A stretch of 15,129 nt of DNA from JBBSTY01 sp038235385. Lineage in GTDB: Bacteria; Actinomycetota; Acidimicrobiia; Acidimicrobiales; Acidimicrobilacustridaceae. Location: assembly GCA_038235385.1 (NCBI GenBank), contig JBBSTY010000108.1, positions 1 to 15,129 on the forward strand, in the 5' to 3' direction. The notes below the pieces were generated by a model. That model was not told where the DNA came from, did no database searches, and worked only from the letters and a program-made list of their open reading frames with translations. Both the position numbers and the translations under genes were made by a program. Positions 6,189-12,906 of the stretch are shown here, piece by piece (within the stretch, counting starts at the first letter, position 1; each line of letters starts with the position of its first letter).

Positions 6189-8591
6189 GTGGCCACCACC
6201 GCGAGATCGAGCAACGGGCGCAGCGGTCCGCTCCCCGCGCGTGTGCATCGGTCGTCGGCTGACGGTCGGCGACGGGGGCACCAGACCGGACCGCGCGAGC
6301 GACAGGCGGTCGTGGCGACGGCCGTGGTGGCGGGAACCGTCGGCGCGTTCGCGGCCGCGCAACCGACCGTCTACCTGGTCAGCGACGTGGTGATCCGGTT
6401 CGCGGTGGCGGCACTGGTGACGCTGGCGGCGTCACGGGCGCGTCGCTGGACGTGGTTGGTGCTGGCGGGTCTCGCGGTGGTGGGCGCCCCTCCAGGGGTG
6501 TGGCTGGCCGTGTGCGCGGTGGGTGCCCTGGTGGCGGTGGGCACGACGTTCTTGGTCCGCCGGCGCATCTACGGCGCGATCGTCGGCGCCTGCTCGGTGC
6601 AAGGGCTGCTGCGCCTGGACGACGTCGGGTTCACCCGTGCGTCGGCCGTGCTGTTCGTGCTGGCGGTGGCGCCCGTGCTGGCATCGGCCTACGCCGTGGC
6701 CCCGCGTCGGGTCCGCCGACGGGTGCATCGGGTCGTCGCCGTCATCGGCGCGCTGGCCTCGGTCGCGCTCGTCCTGTTCCTGGTCTCGGTGGCGATCGCG
6801 TTCGATTCGGTCGAGTCCGCCGGGCGCCAGACGACCACCGGTCTCGAGCTGGCCCGAGAGGGCCAGGGCGTGTCCGCCGCAGGTTCGCTGTCGGACGCCG
6901 CGGAGTCGTTCCGCCGCGCGCACGATCGGGTGGACGGGTGGTGGATGCGTCCGGTCGGCGCCATGCCCTTCCTCGCCCAGCAGCTCCAGGCCATCGAGGT
7001 CGTCACCGATCAGGGCGCGCACGTGGCCGGGGCGGCCGGATCGATCGCGGAGCAGGCCGACATCCAGGAGCTGCGCTACGAGGACGGCCACATCGACGTC
7101 GACCGGCTCGCCGCGCTGGCCGATCCGCTCGAGGATGCGGCGGCCGCCTTCGAAACCGCGACCGCCGAGGTCGGTGCGGTTCGGTCGCCGTGGTTGATCG
7201 GCCCGTTGGCCGACCGGGTCGACCGGGTGAACGACGAGCTCACCACCGCGCTGCCCGACGTGCAGCTCGCGGCCCGGGCGGCTCGCGAGGGCCCGGCGAT
7301 GCTGGGCGCCGACGGTCCCCGCCGGTATCTGGTGCTCTTCACGCAACCGGCCGAGACGCGCGGCCTGGGGGGCTTCGTGGGCAACTGGGCCGAGCTCACC
7401 GCCGACGACGGCCGGGTCGAGGTCAGTCGCAGCGGGCGCAGCGGCGAGCTCAACGATGCACCCGGGCGCGACGAGCGCACGGTGACCGCCCCGCCGGTGC
7501 CCGACGACTACGTCGCTCGCTACGGCCGGTTCCGGCCGGGTTACTACTTCCAGGACATCACGCTGTCGCCCGACCTGCCGAGCGTCGCCGCCGCCGCGGC
7601 GCAGCTGTACCCGCAGATGGGTGGCGCCCCGATCGACGGCGTGCTCACCGTCGATCCCTACGCGCTCGCTGCACTGCTCGAGTTCACCGGCCCGATCGAG
7701 GTCGACGGGCTGTCGGTGCCGCTCACCGCCGACAACGCTGCGTCGATCCTGGTGCGCGATCAGTACCTGGAGTTCGGCGCCGGCGACGAAGGGCGCGAGG
7801 AACGCATCGACTTCCTCGACCAGGCGTCCGAGCGCACGTTCGAGGAGCTGGTCGGCGGGAGCCTCCCGAGCCCGAAGAAGGTCGCCGAGGTGCTGAGCCC
7901 GGTCGTGGCCCAGCACCGCCTGGCGTTCCACGCATTCGACGAGAGCGAACGGGAGCTGATGTCGCAGATCGGCGCCGACGGTGCGTTCGCGACGCCCGAC
8001 GGATCGGACTTCTTCCAGCTCGTGACCCAGAACCACGCCAACAACAAGATCGACGTGTTCCTGCACCGTTCGGTCACCTACGAGACGACCTACGACCCGT
8101 CGTCGGGCGCGGTGAACGCCAAGGCGATCATCACGCTGCGCAACGAGGCGCCCGCGACCGGGCTGCCCGAGAGCGTGATCGGCAGCAACGACCAGGGGCT
8201 CGCTCCCGGCACCAACGTCGCGTACACCTCCTTCTACACGCCGTTCGGCCTGCGGGCCGCCCGCCTGGGTGGCGAACAGGTCCCGCTGGAGTACCAGCGC
8301 GAGCTCGGGTACGCCGTCTACTCCACCTACGTCGAGATCCCTCCGGGCCAGGAGCGGACGCTCGAGCTCGACCTCTTCGGCCAGATCGACCCGGGCGCCG
8401 CCTACCGGCTCCGCATCGGCGCCCAGCCGGTGGTGAACGCCGACGAGGTGCGGGTCCGCTTCCGGGTGGAGGGCGGATGGGAGATCGCACGGTCGCGCAC
8501 GCTGCGCCCCGACGAGAGCGGGATGGCCGCCACCTCGTCGTTCGACCTCGACGCGCCGACCGTCATCCGGGTCTCGCTCGTGCGACCGTGA
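6189..8591 (+). CDS. DUF4012 domain-containing membrane protein
   Basis: This protein has about 800 residues. After a basic cytoplasmic N-terminus, hydrophobic segments at about 40-58, 61-81, 87-125, 151-171 and 182-204 anchor it in the membrane. A long extracytoplasmic region then begins near DSVESAG. A helical stretch follows (LAREGQGVSAAGSLSDAAESF onwards), then the DUF4012 hallmark PRRYLVLFTQPAETRGLGG around residues 377-395 and a large C-terminal domain ending in beta-rich sequence (IDPGAAYRLRIGAQPVV, TVIRVSLVRP). DUF4012 proteins are common in actinobacterial polysaccharide regions but have no established biochemical role that I know of. Some resemble LytR-CpsA-Psr neighbours in context, though I see no LCP motif here. 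It is divergent from the dehydratase, which suggests an envelope or glycan role by association only. The start at 6189 rests on the AGGAG site; 6111 is the alternative. Confidence 0.85.
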   Translation: MATTARSSNGRSGPLPARVHRSSADGRRRGHQTGPRERQAVVATAVVAGTVGAFAAAQPTVYLVSDVVIRFAVAALVTLAASRARRWTWLVLAGLAVVGAPPGVWLAVCAVGALVAVGTTFLVRRRIYGAIVGACSVQGLLRLDDVGFTRASAVLFVLAVAPVLASAYAVAPRRVRRRVHRVVAVIGALASVALVLFLVSVAIAFDSVESAGRQTTTGLELAREGQGVSAAGSLSDAAESFRRAHDRVDGWWMRPVGAMPFLAQQLQAIEVVTDQGAHVAGAAGSIAEQADIQELRYEDGHIDVDRLAALADPLEDAAAAFETATAEVGAVRSPWLIGPLADRVDRVNDELTTALPDVQLAARAAREGPAMLGADGPRRYLVLFTQPAETRGLGGFVGNWAELTADDGRVEVSRSGRSGELNDAPGRDERTVTAPPVPDDYVARYGRFRPGYYFQDITLSPDLPSVAAAAAQLYPQMGGAPIDGVLTVDPYALAALLEFTGPIEVDGLSVPLTADNAASILVRDQYLEFGAGDEGREERIDFLDQASERTFEELVGGSLPSPKKVAEVLSPVVAQHRLAFHAFDESERELMSQIGADGAFATPDGSDFFQLVTQNHANNKIDVFLHRSVTYETTYDPSSGAVNAKAIITLRNEAPATGLPESVIGSNDQGLAPGTNVAYTSFYTPFGLRAARLGGEQVPLEYQRELGYAVYSTYVEIPPGQERTLELDLFGQIDPGAAYRLRIGAQPVVNADEVRVRFRVEGGWEIARSRTLRPDESGMAATSSFDLDAPTVIRVSLVRP

Positions 8592-8791
8592 TCGGTCGTG
8601 GCCGGTGACATCCTCGGACACGACCAGGCGGGTGGATCGCATCCCGCACCCGCCGATCTTCGTTGGGGTACGATCCGTCCCGGCTCGGAGACCTCGCACC
8701 ACAGGCTCACGCGAGGTAGGTTGACGGGCGCTGAACGCGACATCGGACGGTGCCGCACCATCGTGAGCTCGGAAGGGACGGCGGAAGCCTC
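8592..8791. other. Intergenic region before the LPATG protein gene
   Basis: These 200 bp separate two plus-strand genes. I see no coding potential. TACGAT (8669-8674) and TAGGTT (8717-8722) are possible -10 hexamers, both lacking a matching -35. GGAAG at 8783-8787 is a modest ribosome binding site for GTG 8792. No clear terminator hairpin with a T-tract is present after the DUF4012 stop. Confidence 0.4.
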
Positions 8792-9280
8792 GTGATTCGC
8801 AGGGCAGTGGTACTTCTGGCGATGTTCCTCGGCGTGCTCGCGGTTCCTGCGGTCGCGGGCGCGCAGTACCAGCCCGGCACGCCTGGTCTCGTGCTCGTGC
8901 CGTCGACGGTCGTCGTCGGCGGATCGGTCACCGCTACCGGTTTCGGGTGCCGGCCCGGCCAGAACGTCGCGATCACGATCGATGGCGCAACCGTTGCCAC
9001 CGTGGTGGCCCGCCCCGATTCCACCGGCAGCTTCGAAGCCACCTTCACGGCTCCGTCGACACCCGGCAGCTACACCGTCGTGGCCACGTGCGGTCTCACC
9101 ATCGTGTCCAGCGTGCTCACCGTCATCAGCCAGCCCACCACCGTGGCGCTGGCAAGCTCGGGGCTCCCGGCCACCGGTGTCGGCGACGGTTCGCTCGGTC
9201 TGGCACGCGCGGGCCTGGTGCTCCTCGTCGCCGGCGGGCTCGTGGTGCTCGCGGTGCGTCGCCGCCGCTCCATCGCCTGA
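8792..9280 (+). CDS. Secreted Ig-like protein with LPATG cell-wall sorting signal
   Basis: This is a 162-residue surface protein. An N-terminal signal peptide (IRRAVVLLAMFLGVLAVPAV) ends with AGA before QYQ, a plausible signal peptidase I site. Residues about 30-112 form a beta-rich domain (VVGGSVTATGFGCRPGQNV, GSFEATFTAPSTPGSYTVV) resembling bacterial Ig-like repeats, with two cysteines (C53, C100) that could form a disulfide. The C-terminus is a textbook sortase signal: LPATG at 125-129, a hydrophobic helix (ARAGLVLLVAGGLVVLAV) and a basic tail RRRR. A sortase would cleave after Thr and attach the protein to peptidoglycan; no sortase gene is in the window. The GTG start follows GGAAG by 4 nt and directly precedes the signal peptide. 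The function of the exposed domain is unknown. Confidence 0.85.
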   Translation: MIRRAVVLLAMFLGVLAVPAVAGAQYQPGTPGLVLVPSTVVVGGSVTATGFGCRPGQNVAITIDGATVATVVARPDSTGSFEATFTAPSTPGSYTVVATCGLTIVSSVLTVISQPTTVALASSGLPATGVGDGSLGLARAGLVLLVAGGLVVLAVRRRRSIA

Positions 9281-9312
9281 CCGACCCGGTTCCATCGCCT
9301 GACCGACCCGGT
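9269..9312 (+). repeat. Perfect 22-bp tandem duplication across the LPATG gene's stop codon
   Basis: Positions 9269-9290 and 9291-9312 are identical. The first copy contains the last codons (S-I-A) and the TGA stop; the second repeats that sequence downstream, including TGA. Perfect identity suggests a recent slippage event. Confidence 0.9.
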
Positions 9313-9412
9313 CGCAGACCGCTGTTCGGGCACCGCACCGGAGACGACCACGCACCACGACGTCCGGGGGACCGGCCGGATCGGGCGGTAGCATTCGTGC
9401 GTCGTCGCGCTC

Positions 9413-9419
9413 GGGGAGG
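9413..9419 (+). promoter_or_regulatory. Strong Shine-Dalgarno (GGGGAGG) before an ACG codon
   Basis: GGGGAGG ends 5 nt before ACG 9425, the codon where a normal J domain should begin. No ATG, GTG or TTG lies in frame between the upstream TAG (9389-9391) and this site. TAGCAT at 9389-9394 may be the -10 element, giving a leader of about 25 nt. Confidence 0.6.
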
Positions 9420-9424
9420 CAGCC

Positions 9425-10168
9425 ACGGCCACGCACTACGAGATCCTGGGCGTTGCATCCGACGCCAGCCACGACGTGGTCAAGCGCGCCTACCTGGACC
9501 GGGCGCTGCGCTTCCACCCGGACCGCCATGCGACGGGACCCGAATCCGAGCGGGACCGGGCGGCGCATCGGATGCGTGAGGTGAACGCGGCGTGGTCGGT
9601 GCTGCGCAACCCCGGTGCCCGGGCTCGCTACGACGACGACCTGCGACGCGCCACGCCGGTCGCCACGTCGGCCTCGGCCGGCGCCCCCGGTCCGTCGTCG
9701 TCGACCCGCCGGGCGCCGACCACGCGCGGCGCCGGAACCGCGAGCACCCGCGCCCGTGCCGATGACGCCGCGCCCGAGCCCGAGGTGGCCGACCTCGATC
9801 GCTCGGACGCGTCGACCTCGGCGCGCCGTCCGTCGGTGTCGTGGCGGATGTGGACACCGATCATCATCGGCGGCGTCGTGCTCGCGGTGGTCCTGATCTT
9901 CACCGCCTACGCCCAGGACGACGGCCCGAAGGTCGGGGTGCGCACCGTCGAGGCGTACGCGGTCGGCACCTGTGTGATCGTGGGGTTCGGGGCCGCCCAG
10001 GCGAACCCGACACCGGGCGAGCAGGCGCGCGAACAGGTCGTCGCCGCTCGCTGCGACCAACCCGGGAGCCAGGAGATCGTCGCTCGGGTTCCGTTCCCGA
10101 AGCCGTGCCCCCGGGGGAGCCGGGCCCAGGTGCTCGCCGACACGAGGGAGTCGCTGTGCCTGCGATGA
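9425..10168 (+). CDS. Membrane-anchored J-domain protein, apparent ACG start
   Basis: The 247-residue reading begins ATHYEILGVASDA after the initiator. It continues with helix II and the invariant HPD (31-33) in RFHPDRH, then MREVNAAWSVLRNPGARARYD: a complete J domain that would stimulate a DnaK ATPase. A disordered Ala/Thr/Arg-rich linker follows. A single transmembrane helix (about 144-163, WTPIIIGGVVLAVVLIFTAY) comes next, then an ~80-residue C-terminal domain with four cysteines (183, 210, 228, 245) that is probably outside the membrane. That domain (VGTC..ARCDQPGSQEIVARV..CP..SLCLR) resembles the septum-formation/LppU-like modules of actinobacteria. The only canonical in-frame start, GTG 9476, would delete helix I of the J domain and has no ribosome binding site. 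ACG 9425 has an excellent one. The stop overlaps the VOC gene start (ATGA). Confidence 0.8.
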   Translation, partial: TATHYEILGVASDASHDVVKRAYLDRALRFHPDRHATGPESERDRAAHRMREVNAAWSVLRNPGARARYDDDLRRATPVATSASAGAPGPSSSTRRAPTTRGAGTASTRARADDAAPEPEVADLDRSDASTSARRPSVSWRMWTPIIIGGVVLAVVLIFTAYAQDDGPKVGVRTVEAYAVGTCVIVGFGAAQANPTPGEQAREQVVAARCDQPGSQEIVARVPFPKPCPRGSRAQVLADTRESLCLR

Positions 10169-10542
10169 TCCCCGGGGTGCGGGTCACCGGCCTCGATCAT
10201 CTCGTGCTCGTCGTCGCCGACGTGCGCCGTTCGCTCGCGTGGTACCAGGCGCTCGGGCTCGGGACCGAGCGGGTCGCCGAGTGGGAGGCCGGTGAGGCGC
10301 CGTTCCCGTCGATCCGCATCGACGCCACCACCGTCATCGATCTCGTGGCCGGCGCTCGCACCGGCCAGAACCTCGATCACCTGTGCCTGGTCGTCGAGCC
10401 GCTCGACCTCGAGACCCTCGCCGCCTCACCGGACCTCGACGTGGTCGAGGGGCCGGTGCCCCGTTGGGGCGCGCAGGGGTGGGCCACGAGCGTGTACGTG
10501 CGCGATCCCGACGACAACATCGTCGAGCTGCGGCACTACTGA
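10165..10542 (+). CDS. VOC-superfamily (glyoxalase/dioxygenase fold) protein
   Basis: This 125-residue protein has two paired beta-alpha-beta-beta-beta modules. Module 1 opens with VTGLDHLVLVVADVRRSLAWY and module 2 with LDHLCLVVEPLD. It ends SVYVRDPDDNIVELRHY, the standard VOC closing motif. Likely metal ligands are H12, H72 and E121, with D59 in VIDLV as a candidate fourth, so a metal-dependent isomerase, dioxygenase or thiol-transfer activity is possible. The substrate cannot be read from the sequence. The ATG overlaps the stop of the J-domain gene by 4 bp, so it is translated from the same message, although nothing links the two functions. Its length matches single-domain VOC proteins and no residues appear missing. 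Confidence 0.88.
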   Translation: MIPGVRVTGLDHLVLVVADVRRSLAWYQALGLGTERVAEWEAGEAPFPSIRIDATTVIDLVAGARTGQNLDHLCLVVEPLDLETLAASPDLDVVEGPVPRWGAQGWATSVYVRDPDDNIVELRHY

Positions 10543-10572
10543 CCGCAGCCATCACGGCGGTGGGCGAGCCCG

Positions 10573-10578
10573 TAGGCT
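10573..10578 (+). promoter_or_regulatory. Putative -10 element of a leaderless promoter for the amidase
   Basis: TAGGCT ends 6 nt before ATG 10585, the same geometry as at pglC. No Shine-Dalgarno lies between. The 42-nt gap after the VOC stop has no obvious -35 hexamer. Confidence 0.5.
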
Positions 10579-10584
10579 CGCCGC

Positions 10585-11994
10585 ATGGACCCCCTTCACG
10601 AGTCGTCGATCGTCGAGCTCGCGGCACAGGTGCGCAGCGGTGAGCGGTCGGCGCGGGACCTGACCGATGCGGCGCTGGCGGCGATCGCCGAGCACAACGA
10701 GACCCTCAACGCGTTCATCGCGCTCGACCCCGAGGGTGCCCGATCCGCGGCCGACGCGATCGACGCGCAGCGGGCGGCAGGCCACGACCTCGGACCGCTG
10801 GCGGGCATCCCGATCGGGGTCAAGGACCTCGAGGCGGCTGCCGGGTTCGTCACCACCTCCGGCTCGTTCCAGCACGCGTCCGATCCGGTCGCGCCCGTCG
10901 ACTCCGCGCTGGTGGCGCGCCTCCGCGCCGCCGGGTGCGTGGTCCTGGGCAAGACCAACACCCCCGAGCACGGCTGGAAGGCCGAGACCGACAGCCCGAC
11001 CTTCGGGGCCACCCGGAACCCGTGGAACACCGAGCGGTCACCCGGCGGGTCGTCGGGTGGCACCGGCGCCGCGCTCGCCGCCGGGCTGGTCCCGCTCGCC
11101 ACCGGCAGCGACGGCGGGGGATCGATCCGCATCCCGGCCGCCCTGGGTGGTCTGTCCGGCCTCAAGCCCTCGCAGGGCCGGGTGCCCATCGACGCTCGGA
11201 GCATCCCCGGTTCCGGCCTGCTCGGGGTGAAGGCGCCCATGGCCCGCCGAGCTCGCGACGTCGCCTATGCGCTCGATGCCGTGGCCGGCCCCCACCCGCT
11301 CGATCCGTTCTCGCTGCCGGCGCCGGAGACGTCCTACTTCGCCCGGGTCGCCGGTGAGGTGGCACCCCCCGAGCGGATCGTGTGGGCGCCGACGATGGGC
11401 TACGACGTCGACGCCGAGGTGCTGGCGGTGTGCACCGCAGCGGTCCGCACGCTCGAGTCGCTGGGCACCGAGGTCATCGAGGTCGAGTCGGTGTTCGCCG
11501 AGGACCCGGTCGTCAGCTTCCTCGCCATCTGGACGATCATGCGGCTCCGCGCCCAGGGGGACCTGATCGGCACCCCCGACTTCGACCGGATCGATCCCGG
11601 CCTCGCCGACCAGATCACCTACGCCAGCCGCCTGGGCTCGGCGGCGTTCGCCGAGGCCCTCGATCGCTGCTGGGCCCAGAGCGCGGAGCTGGCCGACCTG
11701 TTCGAGCTGGCGCCGCTGCTGGTGTGCCCCACCGTCGCCGGCCAGACGCCGGTGTCGGGGCGTCAGGGAACGATCGACGGTGAGGAGTCCCTCGTGTGGG
11801 TCCGCTTCACCTATCCGTTCAACATGACCCGCAACCCCGCCGGGTCGGTGAACGCCGGGTTCACCGACGACGGCATGCCCGTCGGGTTGCAGGTGGTCGG
11901 TCCCCCGCGCGCCGACCTCGAGGTGCTCGAGGCCATGGTCTGCCTGGAGGACGCGCTGGGCCGGGCCACCGTCGCGGGGTGGGGGCCGTTCTAG
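10585..11994 (+). CDS. Amidase-signature family hydrolase
   Basis: This 469-residue enzyme has the normal length for the amidase signature family and would hydrolyse a carboxamide in the cytoplasm. The Ser-cisSer-Lys triad is complete: K80 in IPIGVKDLEA, S157 in SPGGSSGGTGAA, and nucleophile S180 in GSDGGGSIRIPA. FGATRNPWN and PFNMTRNPAGSVNAG, and the closing DDGMPVGLQVVG, are family features seen in bacterial amidases. No GatB or GatC partner is nearby and the sequence lacks GatA-specific context, so a role in tRNA amidation is unlikely. The substrate is unknown; aryl- or aliphatic-amide and 6-aminohexanoate-cyclic-dimer-like hydrolases are related. It starts 42 nt after the VOC gene, but the -10-like TAGGCT suggests its own leaderless transcript. 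Confidence 0.92.
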   Translation: MDPLHESSIVELAAQVRSGERSARDLTDAALAAIAEHNETLNAFIALDPEGARSAADAIDAQRAAGHDLGPLAGIPIGVKDLEAAAGFVTTSGSFQHASDPVAPVDSALVARLRAAGCVVLGKTNTPEHGWKAETDSPTFGATRNPWNTERSPGGSSGGTGAALAAGLVPLATGSDGGGSIRIPAALGGLSGLKPSQGRVPIDARSIPGSGLLGVKAPMARRARDVAYALDAVAGPHPLDPFSLPAPETSYFARVAGEVAPPERIVWAPTMGYDVDAEVLAVCTAAVRTLESLGTEVIEVESVFAEDPVVSFLAIWTIMRLRAQGDLIGTPDFDRIDPGLADQITYASRLGSAAFAEALDRCWAQSAELADLFELAPLLVCPTVAGQTPVSGRQGTIDGEESLVWVRFTYPFNMTRNPAGSVNAGFTDDGMPVGLQVVGPPRADLEVLEAMVCLEDALGRATVAGWGPF

Positions 11995-12000
11995 CGTCGT

Positions 12001-12045
12001 CGTGAGGCTCTGATCGGTCGTGAGGCTCTGATCGGTCGTGAGGCT
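12001..12045 (+). repeat. 18-bp tandem repeat between convergent genes
   Basis: Two exact 18-bp copies (12001-12018, CGTGAGGCTCTGATCGGT, and 12019-12036) are followed by a third truncated copy (CGTGAGGCT, 12037-12045). They lie between the amidase stop and the convergent winged-helix gene stop at 12049. Nothing resembling a simple rho-independent terminator is seen. Confidence 0.85.
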
Positions 12046-12048
12046 TGA

Positions 12049-12843
12049 TCAGGGACGGCCGTAGAGGCGGGCTGCTCGTCCCGGTCCGCTGTTGTCCTCG
12101 CCGACCTCGACGATGGACCCGGCTTCGAGGAGCTTGGCGATGTAGTTGCGCGTGGTGGTGGGCTCGCGCTCGATGCGGGCGGCGAGGTCGGCGACGGTGA
12201 ACGGCGCGCTCGGAAGTCGTGCCTCGACTTCGTCGATGCTCAGGCGAGGCGCCCGGCTCGACGCCGCCGTCCCGAGGGTGCGCGGCCCGCCCCGGACCAG
12301 GAGGCCGGCGGTGCGGACGGCGGATTCGGGGGCAGCCGTGAGCACGGCGACCCAGTCGTCGGTGGTCGGGTCCTCGCCGCCGCGGAACCACGCCAGGACC
12401 GCTTCGGCGGCGCCCACCGACTCCTGGCGGGTCGCCTCGGATCGCGCCGCATCGAGCTCGCGCTCGAGGCGGGCGATCCTCTCGGCGATGGATTCGCGGT
12501 GGCCGGCATCGGCGGTGGTCATCGGGGCTCCTGCTCCTTGTCGTCGCTTGCGCTGTTCGTCGCGGGCGTCGTCCATGGAAGGCTGACGATCGCCAGGTCG
12601 GTCGGGGCGTGGGGTGACGGTCGGGTCCGGGGTACCGATCCGGTCGAGCACGTGGGGTGCGAGACCGGCGCGGCGGAGGTCGGCGACCATGGTGGCGATG
12701 GCGCGATGGTCCGACCGTGATGACGGGCCCACGACGGTCGCCGAACGGTCGGGGGCTTCGAGGCGGAACTGACCGTCGGGGTGCTTGGTGACATCCCACC
12801 CCTCGTCCGAGACGTGGTCGTAGATCTCCTGGAGGGCGAGCAC
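12049..12843 (-). CDS. Uncharacterised protein: HicA-like N-terminal segment, coiled coil, C-terminal winged helix
   Basis: This 264-residue reading starts at GTG 12843, chosen because a TAGCCT hexamer sits 7 nt upstream (leaderless pattern). An earlier ATG at 12891 lacks support. Residues about 5-62 (IYDHVSDEGWDVTKHPDGQF, then ATVVGPSSRSDHRAIATMVA and DLRRAGL) vaguely resemble HicA/double-stranded-RNA-binding-like folds. A Pro-rich and then Arg-rich linker follows. Residues 117-142 (RESIAERIARLERELDAARS) look coiled-coil. The end, SIDEVEARLPSAPFTVADLA plus RIEREPTTTRNYIAKLLEAG, is a plausible winged helix-turn-helix, so DNA binding is likely but untested. An internal ATG at 12522 has its own CAGGAG 5 nt upstream and could make a shorter 157-residue product. 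I do not recognise the full-length family. Confidence 0.7.
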   Translation of the reverse strand: MLALQEIYDHVSDEGWDVTKHPDGQFRLEAPDRSATVVGPSSRSDHRAIATMVADLRRAGLAPHVLDRIGTPDPTVTPRPDRPGDRQPSMDDARDEQRKRRQGAGAPMTTADAGHRESIAERIARLERELDAARSEATRQESVGAAEAVLAWFRGGEDPTTDDWVAVLTAAPESAVRTAGLLVRGGPRTLGTAASSRAPRLSIDEVEARLPSAPFTVADLAARIEREPTTTRNYIAKLLEAGSIVEVGEDNSGPGRAARLYGRP

Positions 12844-12850
12844 GGCGGAC

Positions 12851-12856
12851 AGGCTA
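12851..12856 (-). promoter_or_regulatory. Putative -10 element of a leaderless promoter for the winged-helix gene
   Basis: Reading leftward, TAGCCT (12856-12851) is followed by 7 nt and then GTG at 12843. No Shine-Dalgarno lies between. This hexamer is the main reason for choosing that start. Confidence 0.5.
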
Positions 12857-12906
12857 CCGGGCCCACGTTCGGCATCGGATCCGTGCCCCACCCGAGGTCG
12901 ATCACG

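Noticed and set aside
6432..8702. A 756-codon minus-strand frame opposite the DUF4012 gene
   Set aside because: Composition is typical of an antisense shadow and no motif is seen, while the plus strand encodes a clear DUF4012 protein.
9281..9388. Possible terminator after the LPATG gene
   Set aside because: No stem-loop followed by a T-tract could be found; only the tandem duplication is clear.
8402..10060. A 552-codon minus-strand frame across the LPATG and J-domain genes
   Set aside because: It spans two well-supported plus-strand genes and the gap between them, with no recognisable domain.
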